Program-made: the position numbers and the translations under genes
Assembly: GCF_030705605.1 (NCBI RefSeq)
Contig: NZ_JAPCKK010000016.1
Coordinates: forward strand, 186,001-250,000
Origin: Paenibacillus zeirhizosphaerae
GTDB lineage: Bacteria; Bacillota; Bacilli; Paenibacillales; Paenibacillaceae
Length of the DNA: 64,000 nucleotides
Direction: 5' to 3'
In this document: positions 24,978-32,991 of the stretch, one piece after another
How the letters are laid out: each line of letters begins with the position of its first letter
Numbering within the stretch: position 1 is the stretch's first letter
The notes under the pieces: model-generated
Databases searched by the model: none
Told to the model about the DNA's origin: nothing
The model's input: only the letters and a program-made list of their open reading frames with translations

Positions 24978-25871
24978 TTACTGCTCAGGTACGTCTTTAG
25001 TGAAATTCGTAGCATGTTCATGAATCTTGGCCTGGTCATCCGGCTTGCCCGCCGATTTGAGCTTAGCCAGCTTCCGCACCAGCCGCTTAATGCCTGTGCC
25101 CACAATCAGCAGAAGCAGCAGAGCAAAGGCAATCGTACCCCCAGGCGGTGTGCTGAATTCATAGGACGCGGTGAGACCTGTGAAGACACCGACCAGACCG
25201 ATCCCCATCGCTAGGAAAATAGCTGTCGTGAAGCTCGGGGCAATCCGGATAGCCAGTGCCGCCGGCAGCACGATCAGAGAGGATACGAGCAGCACGCCGA
25301 CAATCGGCATCGCAGCAGCGACGACCATCCCCGTCAAAATGCTGAACCCAAACGAGATCCAGTTCACGGGCAAGCCGTTCGTTTTTGCCGTTTCTTCATC
25401 AAATGTAATCTGATACAACGGTCTTCTAAAGAAAAAGAAAAACAACGCCGCCAAAACGGCTACAAAGAACATCAATTTAAGCTCGGTTGCATCCACCGCC
25501 ACGACCGATCCGAACAAGTAGGACGTAAAGCTCTTGTTGACGCTCTGGTCAAGGCTCATCAGAATGACCGCCGTTGATAGCCCGCCTACCATAATAATGG
25601 CGACAGATATTTCGCTGTAGGTTTTATAGGAACGTCTCACATATTCAACGATGATGGCCCCTAGGACCGCAACCGCAAAACCGCTCAAGGTCGGATTCAG
25701 CTTCAGGTATGCTCCACCCGCCACACCGGCCAGCGAGACATGGGACAACATGTCCGCCATCAGCGCCTGTCGGCGCAGCATGAGATAGACTCCAAGCACC
25801 GATGCCAGCAAAGCAATTATCCCACCGGCATAAAATGCCCGTTGCATGAAGTCGTAGTGCAGCATTTCCAT
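24978..25871 (-). CDS. znuB: Zinc ABC transporter, permease
   Basis: A 297-residue ABC-3 family permease with about eight membrane spans. Family sequences are visible: ALMADMLSHVSLAGVAGGAYL near the N-terminus and GVLLVSSLIVLPAALAIRIAPSF near residue 190. It forms the membrane channel of the zinc importer. AGGAGG lies seven bases before the ATG at 25871, inside znuC; the two genes overlap by 55 bases, so translation is probably coupled. The C-terminal cytoplasmic tail (KLKSAGKPDDQAKIHEH) is slightly longer than usual. Confidence 0.94.
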   Translation of the reverse strand: MEMLHYDFMQRAFYAGGIIALLASVLGVYLMLRRQALMADMLSHVSLAGVAGGAYLKLNPTLSGFAVAVLGAIIVEYVRRSYKTYSEISVAIIMVGGLSTAVILMSLDQSVNKSFTSYLFGSVVAVDATELKLMFFVAVLAALFFFFFRRPLYQITFDEETAKTNGLPVNWISFGFSILTGMVVAAAMPIVGVLLVSSLIVLPAALAIRIAPSFTTAIFLAMGIGLVGVFTGLTASYEFSTPPGGTIAFALLLLLIVGTGIKRLVRKLAKLKSAGKPDDQAKIHEHATNFTKDVPEQ

Positions 25872-26524
25872 CCGCCCTCCTCCTTTCTTTCGAGCTCAAT
25901 GATGCGATCCAGGTACCCCTGAACCTCCGAAAGTCCGTGGGTGACCATGACGACGGTTCTGCCATGAACCTTCACCTGGTGATGCATCAATTCATAGAAG
26001 CCCTGACGGCTTTGCTGATCCATGCCTGTAGTCGGCTCATCCATGATGAGCAAATCAGGGTCCTGCGCAAGCGCCCGCGCGATACAGATGCGCTGCTTCT
26101 GTCCACCCGACAGCTCACCGATCCGGCGTTGTCTCAAGCCCCACATGCCAACCTGACGCAGTGCCGTCTCCGTTTGCCTATGATCCTCCTCCGTCATTTT
26201 CCGCAGCCATGATCCCTTCGTATAACGGCCTGAACGGACAAATTCCAACACCGTGCTCGGGAATCCTCCGTTAAAGGCTGCGATTTGCTGTGATACATAT
26301 CCAATGACCAGCTTCTTGCCCTCCGCATTCACCGGGGAGCGGAACACCTCACCCTTCCAAGGCTGAAGCAGTCCCAACAACAGCTTGAGCAGCGTGGACT
26401 TGGATGCTCCGTTCGGTCCGGTTACGGCCACAAACTCGCCGGAATAAATCTCAATACTTGCATCTTCAAGGCCAGGAACATCGTTATAACCAAACACGAC
26501 ATTCTGCAATGATGCCAAAAGCAT
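25817..26524 (-). CDS. znuC: Zinc ABC transporter, ATP-binding protein
   Basis: A 235-residue ABC ATPase. It has the signature LSGGQKQR, the Walker B LLIMDEPTTGMD, and the switch His in MVTHG. The Walker A loop reads GPNGASKST: the usual Gly before the Lys is Ser. Small-residue changes at this place are, as I recall, seen in AdcC-type zinc ATPases, so the enzyme is likely active. ATG at 26524 is preferred over a TTG at 26545 because AAAGGAAG lies nine bases before it. It is first in znuCBA, behind a promoter with two Zur-like boxes. Confidence 0.93.
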   Translation of the reverse strand: MLLASLQNVVFGYNDVPGLEDASIEIYSGEFVAVTGPNGASKSTLLKLLLGLLQPWKGEVFRSPVNAEGKKLVIGYVSQQIAAFNGGFPSTVLEFVRSGRYTKGSWLRKMTEEDHRQTETALRQVGMWGLRQRRIGELSGGQKQRICIARALAQDPDLLIMDEPTTGMDQQSRQGFYELMHHQVKVHGRTVVMVTHGLSEVQGYLDRIIELERKEEGGWKCCTTTSCNGHFMPVG

Positions 26525-26578
26525 ACGAATTCGCTTCCTTTCCAATCTTCCATTCTACATGTATACACCGGGACACTT

Positions 26579-26593
26579 CTGTAAATATTACGA
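26579..26593. promoter_or_regulatory. Zur-like box 2 upstream of znuC
   Basis: Minus strand TCGTAATATTTACAG, close to the Zur consensus TCGTAATNATTACGA; it lies between the promoter and znuC. Confidence 0.6.
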
Positions 26594-26628
26594 TCTGTGT
26601 ACAAAAAAATAATGTCCATCCGGTTAAA

Positions 26629-26643
26629 TGTAATTTTTACGTA
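26629..26643. promoter_or_regulatory. Zur-like box 1 upstream of znuC
   Basis: Minus strand TACGTAAAAATTACA, just downstream of the predicted -10, where a bound repressor would block transcription. Confidence 0.6.
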
Positions 26644-26649
26644 CAAATC

Positions 26650-26679
26650 AGTTTACCATCCGTTTACACGTTGCGTCAA
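26650..26679 (-). promoter_or_regulatory. Promoter of znuCBA
   Basis: Minus-strand TTGACG (26674-26679) and TAAACT (26650-26655) with an 18-base spacer, between the zur terminator and the Zur-like boxes. Confidence 0.65.
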
Positions 26680-26717
26680 CCCGTTTATGCTCCACACCCG
26701 CCTGGCTACCAGGCTGC

Positions 26718-26747
26718 AAAAAAAGAAGCCGGGCCGCGCAGCTTCTT
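26718..26747 (-). terminator. Terminator of zur
   Basis: Minus-strand stem AAGAAGC/GCTTCTT with a GC-rich loop followed by seven T. It follows the zur stop codon directly and separates zur from the znuCBA promoter. Confidence 0.85.
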
Positions 26748-27209
26748 TTAAGACCTGTGCTCCTGGCACTCTTCACAAACCCCGTACACTTCAAACCGAT
26801 GATTCATAATCTTGAAGGAACCCGGAAGATGAAGAGTCTGCTCCATAGGGCAATAATCAAAAGTAAGCGTCTTTTCACAGTTCACGCAAATAAGGTGATG
26901 ATGATGGTGCTCTGTGCAGCTTGCACGGAACTTCAAGCCGCCGTCCATAAAATAAAACTGCTCCAAGGCACCCATCTCGCTCAGCAGACGCAAATTGCGG
27001 TACACAGTATCAAAGCTGACATTGGGGTACTTGACGGTCATTTGATCATAGACATCCTTAGGTGACAAATAACCATCAGCTCCGGCAAAAATATCGGCAA
27101 GATTCTTCCGTTGTTCGGTAACGCGCCAGCCGTGCTGTGTCATAATATGAATCATATCCTGAACCGTAGCTTCATGGCTTTGTTTATGCTCGTGCTTGTG
27201 CTCTGTCAT
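26748..27209 (-). CDS. zur: Fur-family zinc uptake regulator
   Basis: A 153-residue Fur-family repressor. The N-terminal winged helix (MTQHGWRVTEQRKNLADIF ... SFDTVYRNLRLLSEMGALEQ) is followed by the dimer domain with HHHHHLICVNC and CEEC motifs, the two CxxC pairs forming the structural zinc site. The neighbouring znuCBA and COG0523 genes and the Zur-like boxes identify it as Zur rather than Fur or PerR. The His-rich N-terminus (TEHKHEHKQSHE) is an unusual extra. It lies between the COG0523 gene and znuCBA, with its own promoter region and box, so autoregulation is likely. Confidence 0.92.
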   Translation of the reverse strand: MTEHKHEHKQSHEATVQDMIHIMTQHGWRVTEQRKNLADIFAGADGYLSPKDVYDQMTVKYPNVSFDTVYRNLRLLSEMGALEQFYFMDGGLKFRASCTEHHHHHLICVNCEKTLTFDYCPMEQTLHLPGSFKIMNHRFEVYGVCEECQEHRS

Positions 27210-27286
27210 GGCATATCGTCCCTTCCCTTATGCAGAAACTGTACGGTGCCGGCTTCTGCAACTCTTATGACGATATTTATTTTAAC

Positions 27287-27299
27287 AGTAATTATTACT
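27287..27299. promoter_or_regulatory. Zur-like box upstream of zur
   Basis: AGTAATTATTACT is a perfect 13-base palindrome matching the core of the Zur consensus, about 80 bases before the zur start; a TAAAAT -10-like element overlaps its edge on the minus strand. Confidence 0.6.
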
Positions 27300-27309
27300 T
27301 ATTGCTATC

Positions 27310-28521
27310 CTAAGCTTCAAATACTTCTTGCGGAAGCCATGGCAAAGGGTTATCAAAGGTGGCCCAATTCAGGGTCATTTCTTCTTCAGTTAACAAGCAG
27401 GCATCCAGATTGTGTTCAATGGCTTCACGGTCCATACCAATCCCGATCATCACAAATTCGCTCAATCGGTCGCCCCATGTCTCGTCCCATGTCAGCTTCA
27501 CCTCGGGATCATTACGAAAGACCTCTTCCTGTTCCTCCGGCGGAAAGGACGCCAACCAGGCCCCGGCAGGTCCGAATTGGATGGATGGTCCGGCCTGGCT
27601 TAAGCTGGCTGCCCAATCCTGTTCGATGGCAACCCATATCAAACCTTTGGCTCTCACCACCTCCACAGGCCACTCACTGAGATAATCAGCCAGACGTTCC
27701 GGGTGAAACGGCCTTCTGCGGCGGTAAACGAACGAACTAATGCCGTATTCGTCTGTTTCAGGAGTATGGTTGTCTTTACCCAGCTCCCGAATCCAGCCGG
27801 GGGCCATGCTGGCTTTCTCAAAATCAAAAAGTCCTGTATTCAAAATCTCGGTGGGCTCTACCTGTCCTTTAACCGTGCGAATGATTTTGGCAGACGGCTG
27901 AAGCTTCCGCATCATTTCCTCCAGCTTGTTCAGTTCTTTCTCTTCCACCAGATCACATTTGTTAAGAAGCAGCACATCACAGGTCTCAATCTGGTCCATC
28001 AGTAAATCTACGACATCTCTTGTGTCCTCTTCACCAGCCGCTTCGCCCCGTTCTAATAGACTTTCCCCTGATGCAAAATCATGCCAGAACCGATATGCAT
28101 CCACCACCGTAACCAGACAGTCAAGTCTGACTAAATTCGACAGGTTGATGTTCGAGCCCTCGTCAGCATATGTAAAGGTCTGGGCAACAGGCACCGGCTC
28201 ACTGATCCCCGTCGATTCAATCAGAATATAATCAAATTCCCCCTCTGTCGCCAGCTTATTCACCTCCAGAAGCAAGTCTTCGCGGAGCGTACAGCAGATG
28301 CAGCCATTGGATAGCTCGACCAGCTTTTCTTCAGTACGGGACAAATTGGCTTCTCCCTTGACCAGTTGAGCGTCAATATTCAGCTCGCTCATATCGTTTA
28401 CAATAACCGCTACCTTCATGCCATCCCGGTTGTTCAGCACATGATTCAATACCGTTGTTTTTCCGGAGCCCAAATAACCGCTTAAAACAGTAACAGGCAC
28501 CTTTTGGTCAGTCATAATCAC
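27310..28521 (-). CDS. COG0523 GTPase, zinc metallochaperone type (YciC/ZigA-like)
   Basis: A 403-residue G3E-family P-loop GTPase. Visible motifs are Walker [15 protein letters not shown] (residues 14-27), the metal-binding GCICCTL (CxCC, near residue 73), IESTGISEP (near 100) and the guanine motif NKCD (near 188). The C-terminal CobW_C-like domain begins near 262 ([18 protein letters not shown]). COG0523 proteins controlled by Zur deliver zinc to client enzymes under zinc limitation. Here a strong promoter and a near-perfect Zur box precede the gene, so this role is well supported. AAGGAGAAG precedes the ATG. Confidence 0.92.
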   Translation of the reverse strand: MIMTDQKVPVTVLSGYLGSGKTTVLNHVLNNRDGMKVAVIVNDMSELNIDAQLVKGEANLSRTEEKLVELSNGCICCTLREDLLLEVNKLATEGEFDYILIESTGISEPVPVAQTFTYADEGSNINLSNLVRLDCLVTVVDAYRFWHDFASGESLLERGEAAGEEDTRDVVDLLMDQIETCDVLLLNKCDLVEEKELNKLEEMMRKLQPSAKIIRTVKGQVEPTEILNTGLFDFEKASMAPGWIRELGKDNHTPETDEYGISSFVYRRRRPFHPERLADYLSEWPVEVVRAKGLIWVAIEQDWAASLSQAGPSIQFGPAGAWLASFPPEEQEEVFRNDPEVKLTWDETWGDRLSEFVMIGIGMDREAIEHNLDACLLTEEEMTLNWATFDNPLPWLPQEVFEA

Positions 28522-28538
28522 TTCTCCTTGTGTTTAAA

Positions 28539-28553
28539 TTGTAATTATTACGA
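28539..28553. promoter_or_regulatory. Zur box upstream of the COG0523 gene
   Basis: Minus strand TCGTAATAATTACAA, differing from TCGTAATNATTACGA only at the second-last base. It sits directly downstream of the -10 element, a repressor position. Confidence 0.8.
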
Positions 28554-28556
28554 TTG

Positions 28557-28585
28557 ATTTAAACACCTTTACACCCTATTGTCAA
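28557..28585 (-). promoter_or_regulatory. Promoter of the COG0523 gene
   Basis: Minus-strand TTGACA (28580-28585) and TTAAAT (28557-28562), 17-base spacer. Confidence 0.75.
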
Positions 28586-28719
28586 CCGTATGGAATGCGT
28601 CTATTTGCTCTCATATAGGACAACATACAGGCACCGAGTAGGTGTAATCCATAGAATATACCGTTACTTGATAAACCATTACCAAAGAAGGTAACGATTC
28701 AATAGAGGAGGTGACTCAT

Positions 28720-29016
28720 ATGTCAAAAGCGGCAGTCCGCAGAAGCGATGTCAGCAAACTTATCGGCAAGCAAGTGTATGCTCTTAAAAAAGACGGCACC
28801 GTGGTCGAAGGCAGGCTTGTACGAATCAACGGGAACAAAATCTATGTAACCCATCCAAATAAAAAAGTGAAAACCTCTGCCATCCTGCCACTCGTGCTTT
28901 TTGACCTGCTTGCTATCAGCACTGCTCCTTATGCCTTTGGCTCCTATCCACCTTACGGCTACGGCACACCTTACGGCTATGGAACACCACCCGGATATCC
29001 AGGATATTTCTGGTGA
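28720..29016 (+). CDS. Small protein with Gly/Tyr/Pro-rich tail
   Basis: A 98-residue protein. The first 55 residues form a basic, LSM-like beta-rich segment (SKLIGKQVYALKKDGTVVEGRLVRINGNKIYVTHPNKKVKT), then a hydrophobic stretch (AILPLVLFDLLAI), then a tail of repeated PYGYGTP units ending GYPGYFW. Similar small proteins occur in Bacillales spore coats and cell surfaces, but the family is not recognised here. GAGGAGG precedes an ATG at 28720; an in-frame GTG at 28711 overlaps the ribosome site. It has its own terminator. Confidence 0.75.
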   Translation: MSKAAVRRSDVSKLIGKQVYALKKDGTVVEGRLVRINGNKIYVTHPNKKVKTSAILPLVLFDLLAISTAPYAFGSYPPYGYGTPYGYGTPPGYPGYFW

Positions 29017-29046
29017 TTGTCGAAAATACTCTCCTTTGAATAGCAC

Positions 29047-29074
29047 AAAAAAGTCCCGGTAATCGGGGCTTTTT
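29047..29074 (+). terminator. Terminator of the Gly/Tyr-rich protein gene
   Basis: Stem AAAGTCCCG/CGGGGCTTT with TTTTT, 30 bases after the stop codon. Confidence 0.8.
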
Positions 29075-29095
29075 GGGCTGATAAGCAGACGTCAA

Positions 29096-29797
29096 TCAGT
29101 ATACTTCAAAGCCTTCAAGCAGGGGGCCGCCATACGGTTCGAGCCATTGAAGGGTGAGCGCAATGAGCTGCTCCATGGAATCATTCCGGTATAATTCTTC
29201 GAGGCCTGCCTCAAGTGCTGTTCCCTTCTCCGGATCGAACAATCTCAGATTGCGGATTAAATGTTTTCCTTCCCCGATCCACTGATTGTTCGCCCTAAGC
29301 ATCAGCTTACATAACGCTTCGCTCAGCTTGCTCGCCACAAACCAGGTCTCACAGAGCTGCGTGCTTCCCTTCAAATCCTGAATATGCTCCGTGATCTCGT
29401 ACCGTGCGTGATCCAGTTCATATTCCCCCCATGGCATTGGTCCGTAAGCCAGGTCAGCACGGGCCTCCTCAAGCACTTCAAGCCCGTCTTCATCTGCCCG
29501 GATAACCTCGCCCTCCGCTATAATTCTTTGCAGTGTGGGATTCCCTTCGTTAATCCCCGCATCGAATAGTTCCCGATAGGATGTGGAATTGAGAATAAAC
29601 AGCTCTGTAACCCATCCAAAGGCAGCAACGGTTTTCCGAAAAGGAAGCTCCTTGCTATTGTCATAGATGACAATGTCCAAATCTGAGTAAAGCGTGACCT
29701 GTTTCCTGACCGCGCTTCCCCCCAGCACGGCAAGAGAGCAATCGGGGAAATCCAGATGAACTAGGCTTTTAGCCGCCTCAAGTGCTTCTTTTCGCAT
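29096..29797 (-). CDS. Nucleotidyltransferase-domain protein
   Basis: A 233-residue member of the DNA-polymerase-beta-like nucleotidyltransferase superfamily. The motif LAVLGGSAV ... YSDLDIVIYD (residues 23-45) supplies the GS and the DxD metal-binding pair. The C-terminal part is helical (CETWFVASKLSEALCKLMLRANNQW), like a KNTase-C or HEPN-like domain. Related proteins include aminoglycoside nucleotidyltransferases, but no antibiotic specificity can be read here. It is monocistronic and convergent with the preceding small gene. Confidence 0.75.
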   Translation of the reverse strand: MRKEALEAAKSLVHLDFPDCSLAVLGGSAVRKQVTLYSDLDIVIYDNSKELPFRKTVAAFGWVTELFILNSTSYRELFDAGINEGNPTLQRIIAEGEVIRADEDGLEVLEEARADLAYGPMPWGEYELDHARYEITEHIQDLKGSTQLCETWFVASKLSEALCKLMLRANNQWIGEGKHLIRNLRLFDPEKGTALEAGLEELYRNDSMEQLIALTLQWLEPYGGPLLEGFEVY

Positions 29798-29941
29798 AAC
29801 AACACCTCCTCTTCAAGCCCTTTTACCGCTCAGTATATTCATCAGCCCCGATTCGTTGCATGGGTGAATATCCAGATATTCTGTTCTGAAGCGGACAAGC
29901 ATACAATGTTTCCAAGATCATGTTCTAAAAGGAGACGGAAG

Positions 29942-30937
29942 ATGCCGAAAACCATGCCTCTTAAGCTGCTGCCCTTGTTCCTTTCCTCTGCCTTCGCTAT
30001 TCCCGTTATTGTAATCTTCAGCCCGCATTGGCTGTCCATGCTTCAATCCAGTGCACTGCAGCAATTAAAAACGGTTTTTACTGGTATATTTCTGGAGGCT
30101 CTGCCGTTCATGCTGGCTGGCGTACTGCTGTCCTCCCTGGTGTTATTGTTTGTGTCCGAGCAATGGGTGCGCCGCCTGATGCCCTCTAATCCATTTGCCG
30201 GTGTACTGTTTGCTGTCCTGCTTGGCATATTGCTTCCCATTTGTGAATGCGGGCTTATTCCCGTCGTGCGCCGCCTGATGCGAAAGGGCATGCCAACGTA
30301 TATTGCCGTCACCTTTATGCTCAGCGGACCGATCATTAACCCCATTGTGTTCGCCGCCACGGTGATGGCTTTTCCGGGTCATCCCGGTATGGTCGCGGCC
30401 CGCTTTGGACTTTCCTTTACAATAGCGGTGATCACTGGACTCCTTGTGTACGTTTTTGTCAAAACCAACCCGCTCAAGCGCCCTGTGCAGCATTTTTCTG
30501 CTCCGGCACCGCAAACGTTCAATCATCATCATCGAACCTGGAAAACCTTTTTTGTTCATTCCGGAGATGAACTGATCGATATGGGAAAATACCTGATTAT
30601 CGGCTGTCTGCTGACGGCAGCGATCCAGACCTTCATTTACCGTGACGATTTGCTGGCCATTGGCAGTGGACCTGTGCTTTCTTATGCTTTTATGATGAGC
30701 TTTGCCTATGTACTGTCGCTCTGTTCTACTTCCGATGCCTTTGTCGCTTCGTCGTTTATCCATTCCTTTACAGCCGGGCCGCTGATCTCGTTTCTGGTGC
30801 TTGGCCCTATGCTCGACTTCAAAGGTACGCTGATGCTGTGGAGCACGTTTCGTCTCCCGTTTGTCATCGGGATTGGAGTAGTGATCATCGTGCTTGTTTT
30901 TATAGGCTCTGTCCTGGTGAACAGTATGGTTCCATGA
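29942..30937 (+). CDS. UPF0718-type permease (YcgR-like)
   Basis: A 331-residue polytopic membrane protein with about nine spans. Family segments are visible: FTGIFLEALPFMLAGVLLSS, LLGILLPICECGLIPVVRRLM with its conserved C-E-C-G motif, and TFMLSGPIINPIVFAAT. The B. subtilis homologue ycgR is adjacent to ycgQ, as here. AAGGAG lies seven bases before ATG 29942; a frame from 29864 has no ribosome site. The CECG motif suggests metal or thiol chemistry, and the position beside the zinc genes suggests metal transport, but the substrate is not proven. Confidence 0.85.
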   Translation: MPKTMPLKLLPLFLSSAFAIPVIVIFSPHWLSMLQSSALQQLKTVFTGIFLEALPFMLAGVLLSSLVLLFVSEQWVRRLMPSNPFAGVLFAVLLGILLPICECGLIPVVRRLMRKGMPTYIAVTFMLSGPIINPIVFAATVMAFPGHPGMVAARFGLSFTIAVITGLLVYVFVKTNPLKRPVQHFSAPAPQTFNHHHRTWKTFFVHSGDELIDMGKYLIIGCLLTAAIQTFIYRDDLLAIGSGPVLSYAFMMSFAYVLSLCSTSDAFVASSFIHSFTAGPLISFLVLGPMLDFKGTLMLWSTFRLPFVIGIGVVIIVLVFIGSVLVNSMVP

Positions 30938-30989
30938 TGATTTAAAGAATGCGGCTGCTGAAATTCAGAAAAAAGGAGGCGAACAAACG

Positions 30990-31922
30990 ATGAATTCTTC
31001 CTTCTCCATACGAATGCATTATTTGCTGCGCATGCTGCTGATTGCCGGCCTGGCCGTCTACATCATACATCTGAACCGGGCTGATGCGCTGCATTATTAT
31101 CTGGCTCCACATATGCAGCTCCTGCTGCTGTGCTGTCCTGTTCCTTTGCTGTTTATCGCTCTGAGTATGGGACTTCACGGGGTGGGAGGACGCACCGAGG
31201 AGCTGTGCGACTGTGAGCATACACTTCCCGATACATTATCCAAAAAAATCTTTGTTTACGGACTCTTTGTCCTGCCTCTGTTGCTCGGTGGCTTACTGCC
31301 GGATAAGTCCCTGGGCAGCGATATGGCCGCAAAGAAGGGCATGTCCTACACCCTGCCCGGCCAGGAGCTTCGCCGTAAGCAACAGGATGGCTCCGTACAG
31401 GGTATAGGGCAAGCGGCAGCAGCGGGGAACGGGGAAGCAGCAGCTTTAAGGTCGCTGGACGCGAGATTCGTGCCGCCGGATGAATACAATGTGGAGTTTG
31501 CCGAGCTTGCCAAGCGATTATATTTGGAGCCGAAAATCGTCGTGCAAGAGAAGATTTTTTCGGAAACGATCGGGGCTATTGATTTGTATAAGCATGAGTT
31601 TGAGGGCAAACCCATATCCATTACAGGGTTTGTATATAAAGACGAGCAAATGGGAAATGGGCTGCTCTTTGCCATCGGCCGATTCCTGGTCATGTGCTGC
31701 CCCGCAGACGCCACCCCATTTGGCATTATGGTGGAGGCAGAGCATGCGCCAAAGCTGGCCAAGGATTCCTGGGTCAAGGTGGAAGGAACACTGCATGTGG
31801 CGGCAGATGAAGGTGTGGAGAGACTGGAAATCCGCGCTGCCAAAATTACGCCAACAGAGGAACCCGAAACACCTTATATTTACACACAGGCGGATGCCTT
31901 GGCCATATTTGACCGGCTCTAA
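30990..31922 (+). CDS. TIGR03943-family permease subunit (YcgQ-like)
   Basis: A 310-residue protein with two membrane spans near residues 10-30 and 38-58, a third near 90, and a soluble C-terminal domain of about 190 residues. The C-terminal part has the family pattern ITGFVYKDEQMGNGLLFAIGRFLVMCCPADA and LHVAADEGVERLEIRAAKI, an OB-like fold. It follows the UPF0718 permease by 52 bases with GGAGG before its ATG, and the pair is a conserved operon in Bacillales. Its partner role (ion specificity or assembly) is unknown. Confidence 0.85.
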   Translation: MNSSFSIRMHYLLRMLLIAGLAVYIIHLNRADALHYYLAPHMQLLLLCCPVPLLFIALSMGLHGVGGRTEELCDCEHTLPDTLSKKIFVYGLFVLPLLLGGLLPDKSLGSDMAAKKGMSYTLPGQELRRKQQDGSVQGIGQAAAAGNGEAAALRSLDARFVPPDEYNVEFAELAKRLYLEPKIVVQEKIFSETIGAIDLYKHEFEGKPISITGFVYKDEQMGNGLLFAIGRFLVMCCPADATPFGIMVEAEHAPKLAKDSWVKVEGTLHVAADEGVERLEIRAAKITPTEEPETPYIYTQADALAIFDRL

Positions 31923-31935
31923 TCATCCATTCAAC

Positions 31936-32877
31936 TTACTCGGCTAAATGCAGAACAATGGAATCAGCTGTTGGCATAGGCCTCTTGCGCCACCCGGCCG
32001 CATGCTTCGATACGATCCGCAGAAGCTCGCTTAATGCAGGCGACTGCCACTTCTTCGTATGGTATGCGACCTGTGTGGAGACACGCTGTGGGCGGTCATC
32101 CCAGTTCAGCCTCAGCAGCTTGCCTTCCTTCAGCTCATTCTGTACAGTAACGAGTGGCAATAACGACAGACCGAGCCCTGTCATCACACATTGCTTTATG
32201 GCTTCAATGCTCCAGAATTCAAGCTTGGGGTCCGGAAAGATTCCGTGGCTGTTCAGATGCTGCTCAAAGAGGGCCCGGTACGTACAGCCAGCTTCAGTAT
32301 GCAGAATGGTTTCCTCTCTGAGATCGGCGGGCTCCACGTGCTCCAGCTCTGCAAGGGCATGATGAAGCGGGGCGACCAGCGCCATCTCCTCTTCAACCAG
32401 CAGCTCGATATGAAGGTCTTTGTCCTCCAATTCCGGCTGCAGCAGGAAAGCCATATCCAGTTGTCCAGCACGGACCAGATCCTTCAGCTCCCAGCATAAG
32501 CCTGGCTTGAGGGAAATTTTCACGTTCGGATAACGCTCACGGTATTCCCGCAGCACGGCAGGCAGACGGAACGCAGCCAGTGACTCTGGCGCCCCGATCA
32601 TCAGCGTACCGCCAACATCCGCAACCGAATGCACGGCATCTCTCGCCAAAGCATGCATTTTGGCAATTTCCTGTGCATAGGGGAGAAGTCTTCGTCCCGC
32701 ATCGGTCAGCATAATCTTCTTACCTATTCTGTCAAATAACGGTGCACCCAGCTCAGCTTCAAGCGCCTGAACCTGGGCTGTGATGCTGGATTGCGCATAA
32801 TCGAGCCGCAGGGCTGCCCGTGTGAAGCTTCCTTCCTCTACCACCACAAGAAATGTAAATAAATGTCGAGATTCCAT
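31936..32877 (-). CDS. LysR-family transcriptional regulator
   Basis: A 313-residue LysR regulator. The winged helix is at residues 1-60 (VVEEGSFTRAALRLDYAQSSITAQVQALEAELGAPLFDR) and a periplasmic-binding-protein-like effector domain at 90-295. It is divergent from an amino acid permease across 114 bases, the usual LysR arrangement, so it probably activates that permease in response to an amino acid or a related compound (inference). Confidence 0.92.
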   Translation of the reverse strand: MESRHLFTFLVVVEEGSFTRAALRLDYAQSSITAQVQALEAELGAPLFDRIGKKIMLTDAGRRLLPYAQEIAKMHALARDAVHSVADVGGTLMIGAPESLAAFRLPAVLREYRERYPNVKISLKPGLCWELKDLVRAGQLDMAFLLQPELEDKDLHIELLVEEEMALVAPLHHALAELEHVEPADLREETILHTEAGCTYRALFEQHLNSHGIFPDPKLEFWSIEAIKQCVMTGLGLSLLPLVTVQNELKEGKLLRLNWDDRPQRVSTQVAYHTKKWQSPALSELLRIVSKHAAGWRKRPMPTADSIVLHLAE

Positions 32878-32991
32878 AACTCCTCCTTACCCATCGATTA
32901 TTCCGATGCAAATCATTTGATATTTCCGTTTTTCCGATGTACCTATTATCTGTTAAGCTGGGTTCAAATTCAAGGAAAGAGGAAAAAATTT

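Noticed and set aside
30143..30763. A 206-residue minus-strand frame over the UPF0718 permease gene
   Set aside because: Composition is His/Lys/Arg-rich, typical of the reverse of a membrane protein gene.
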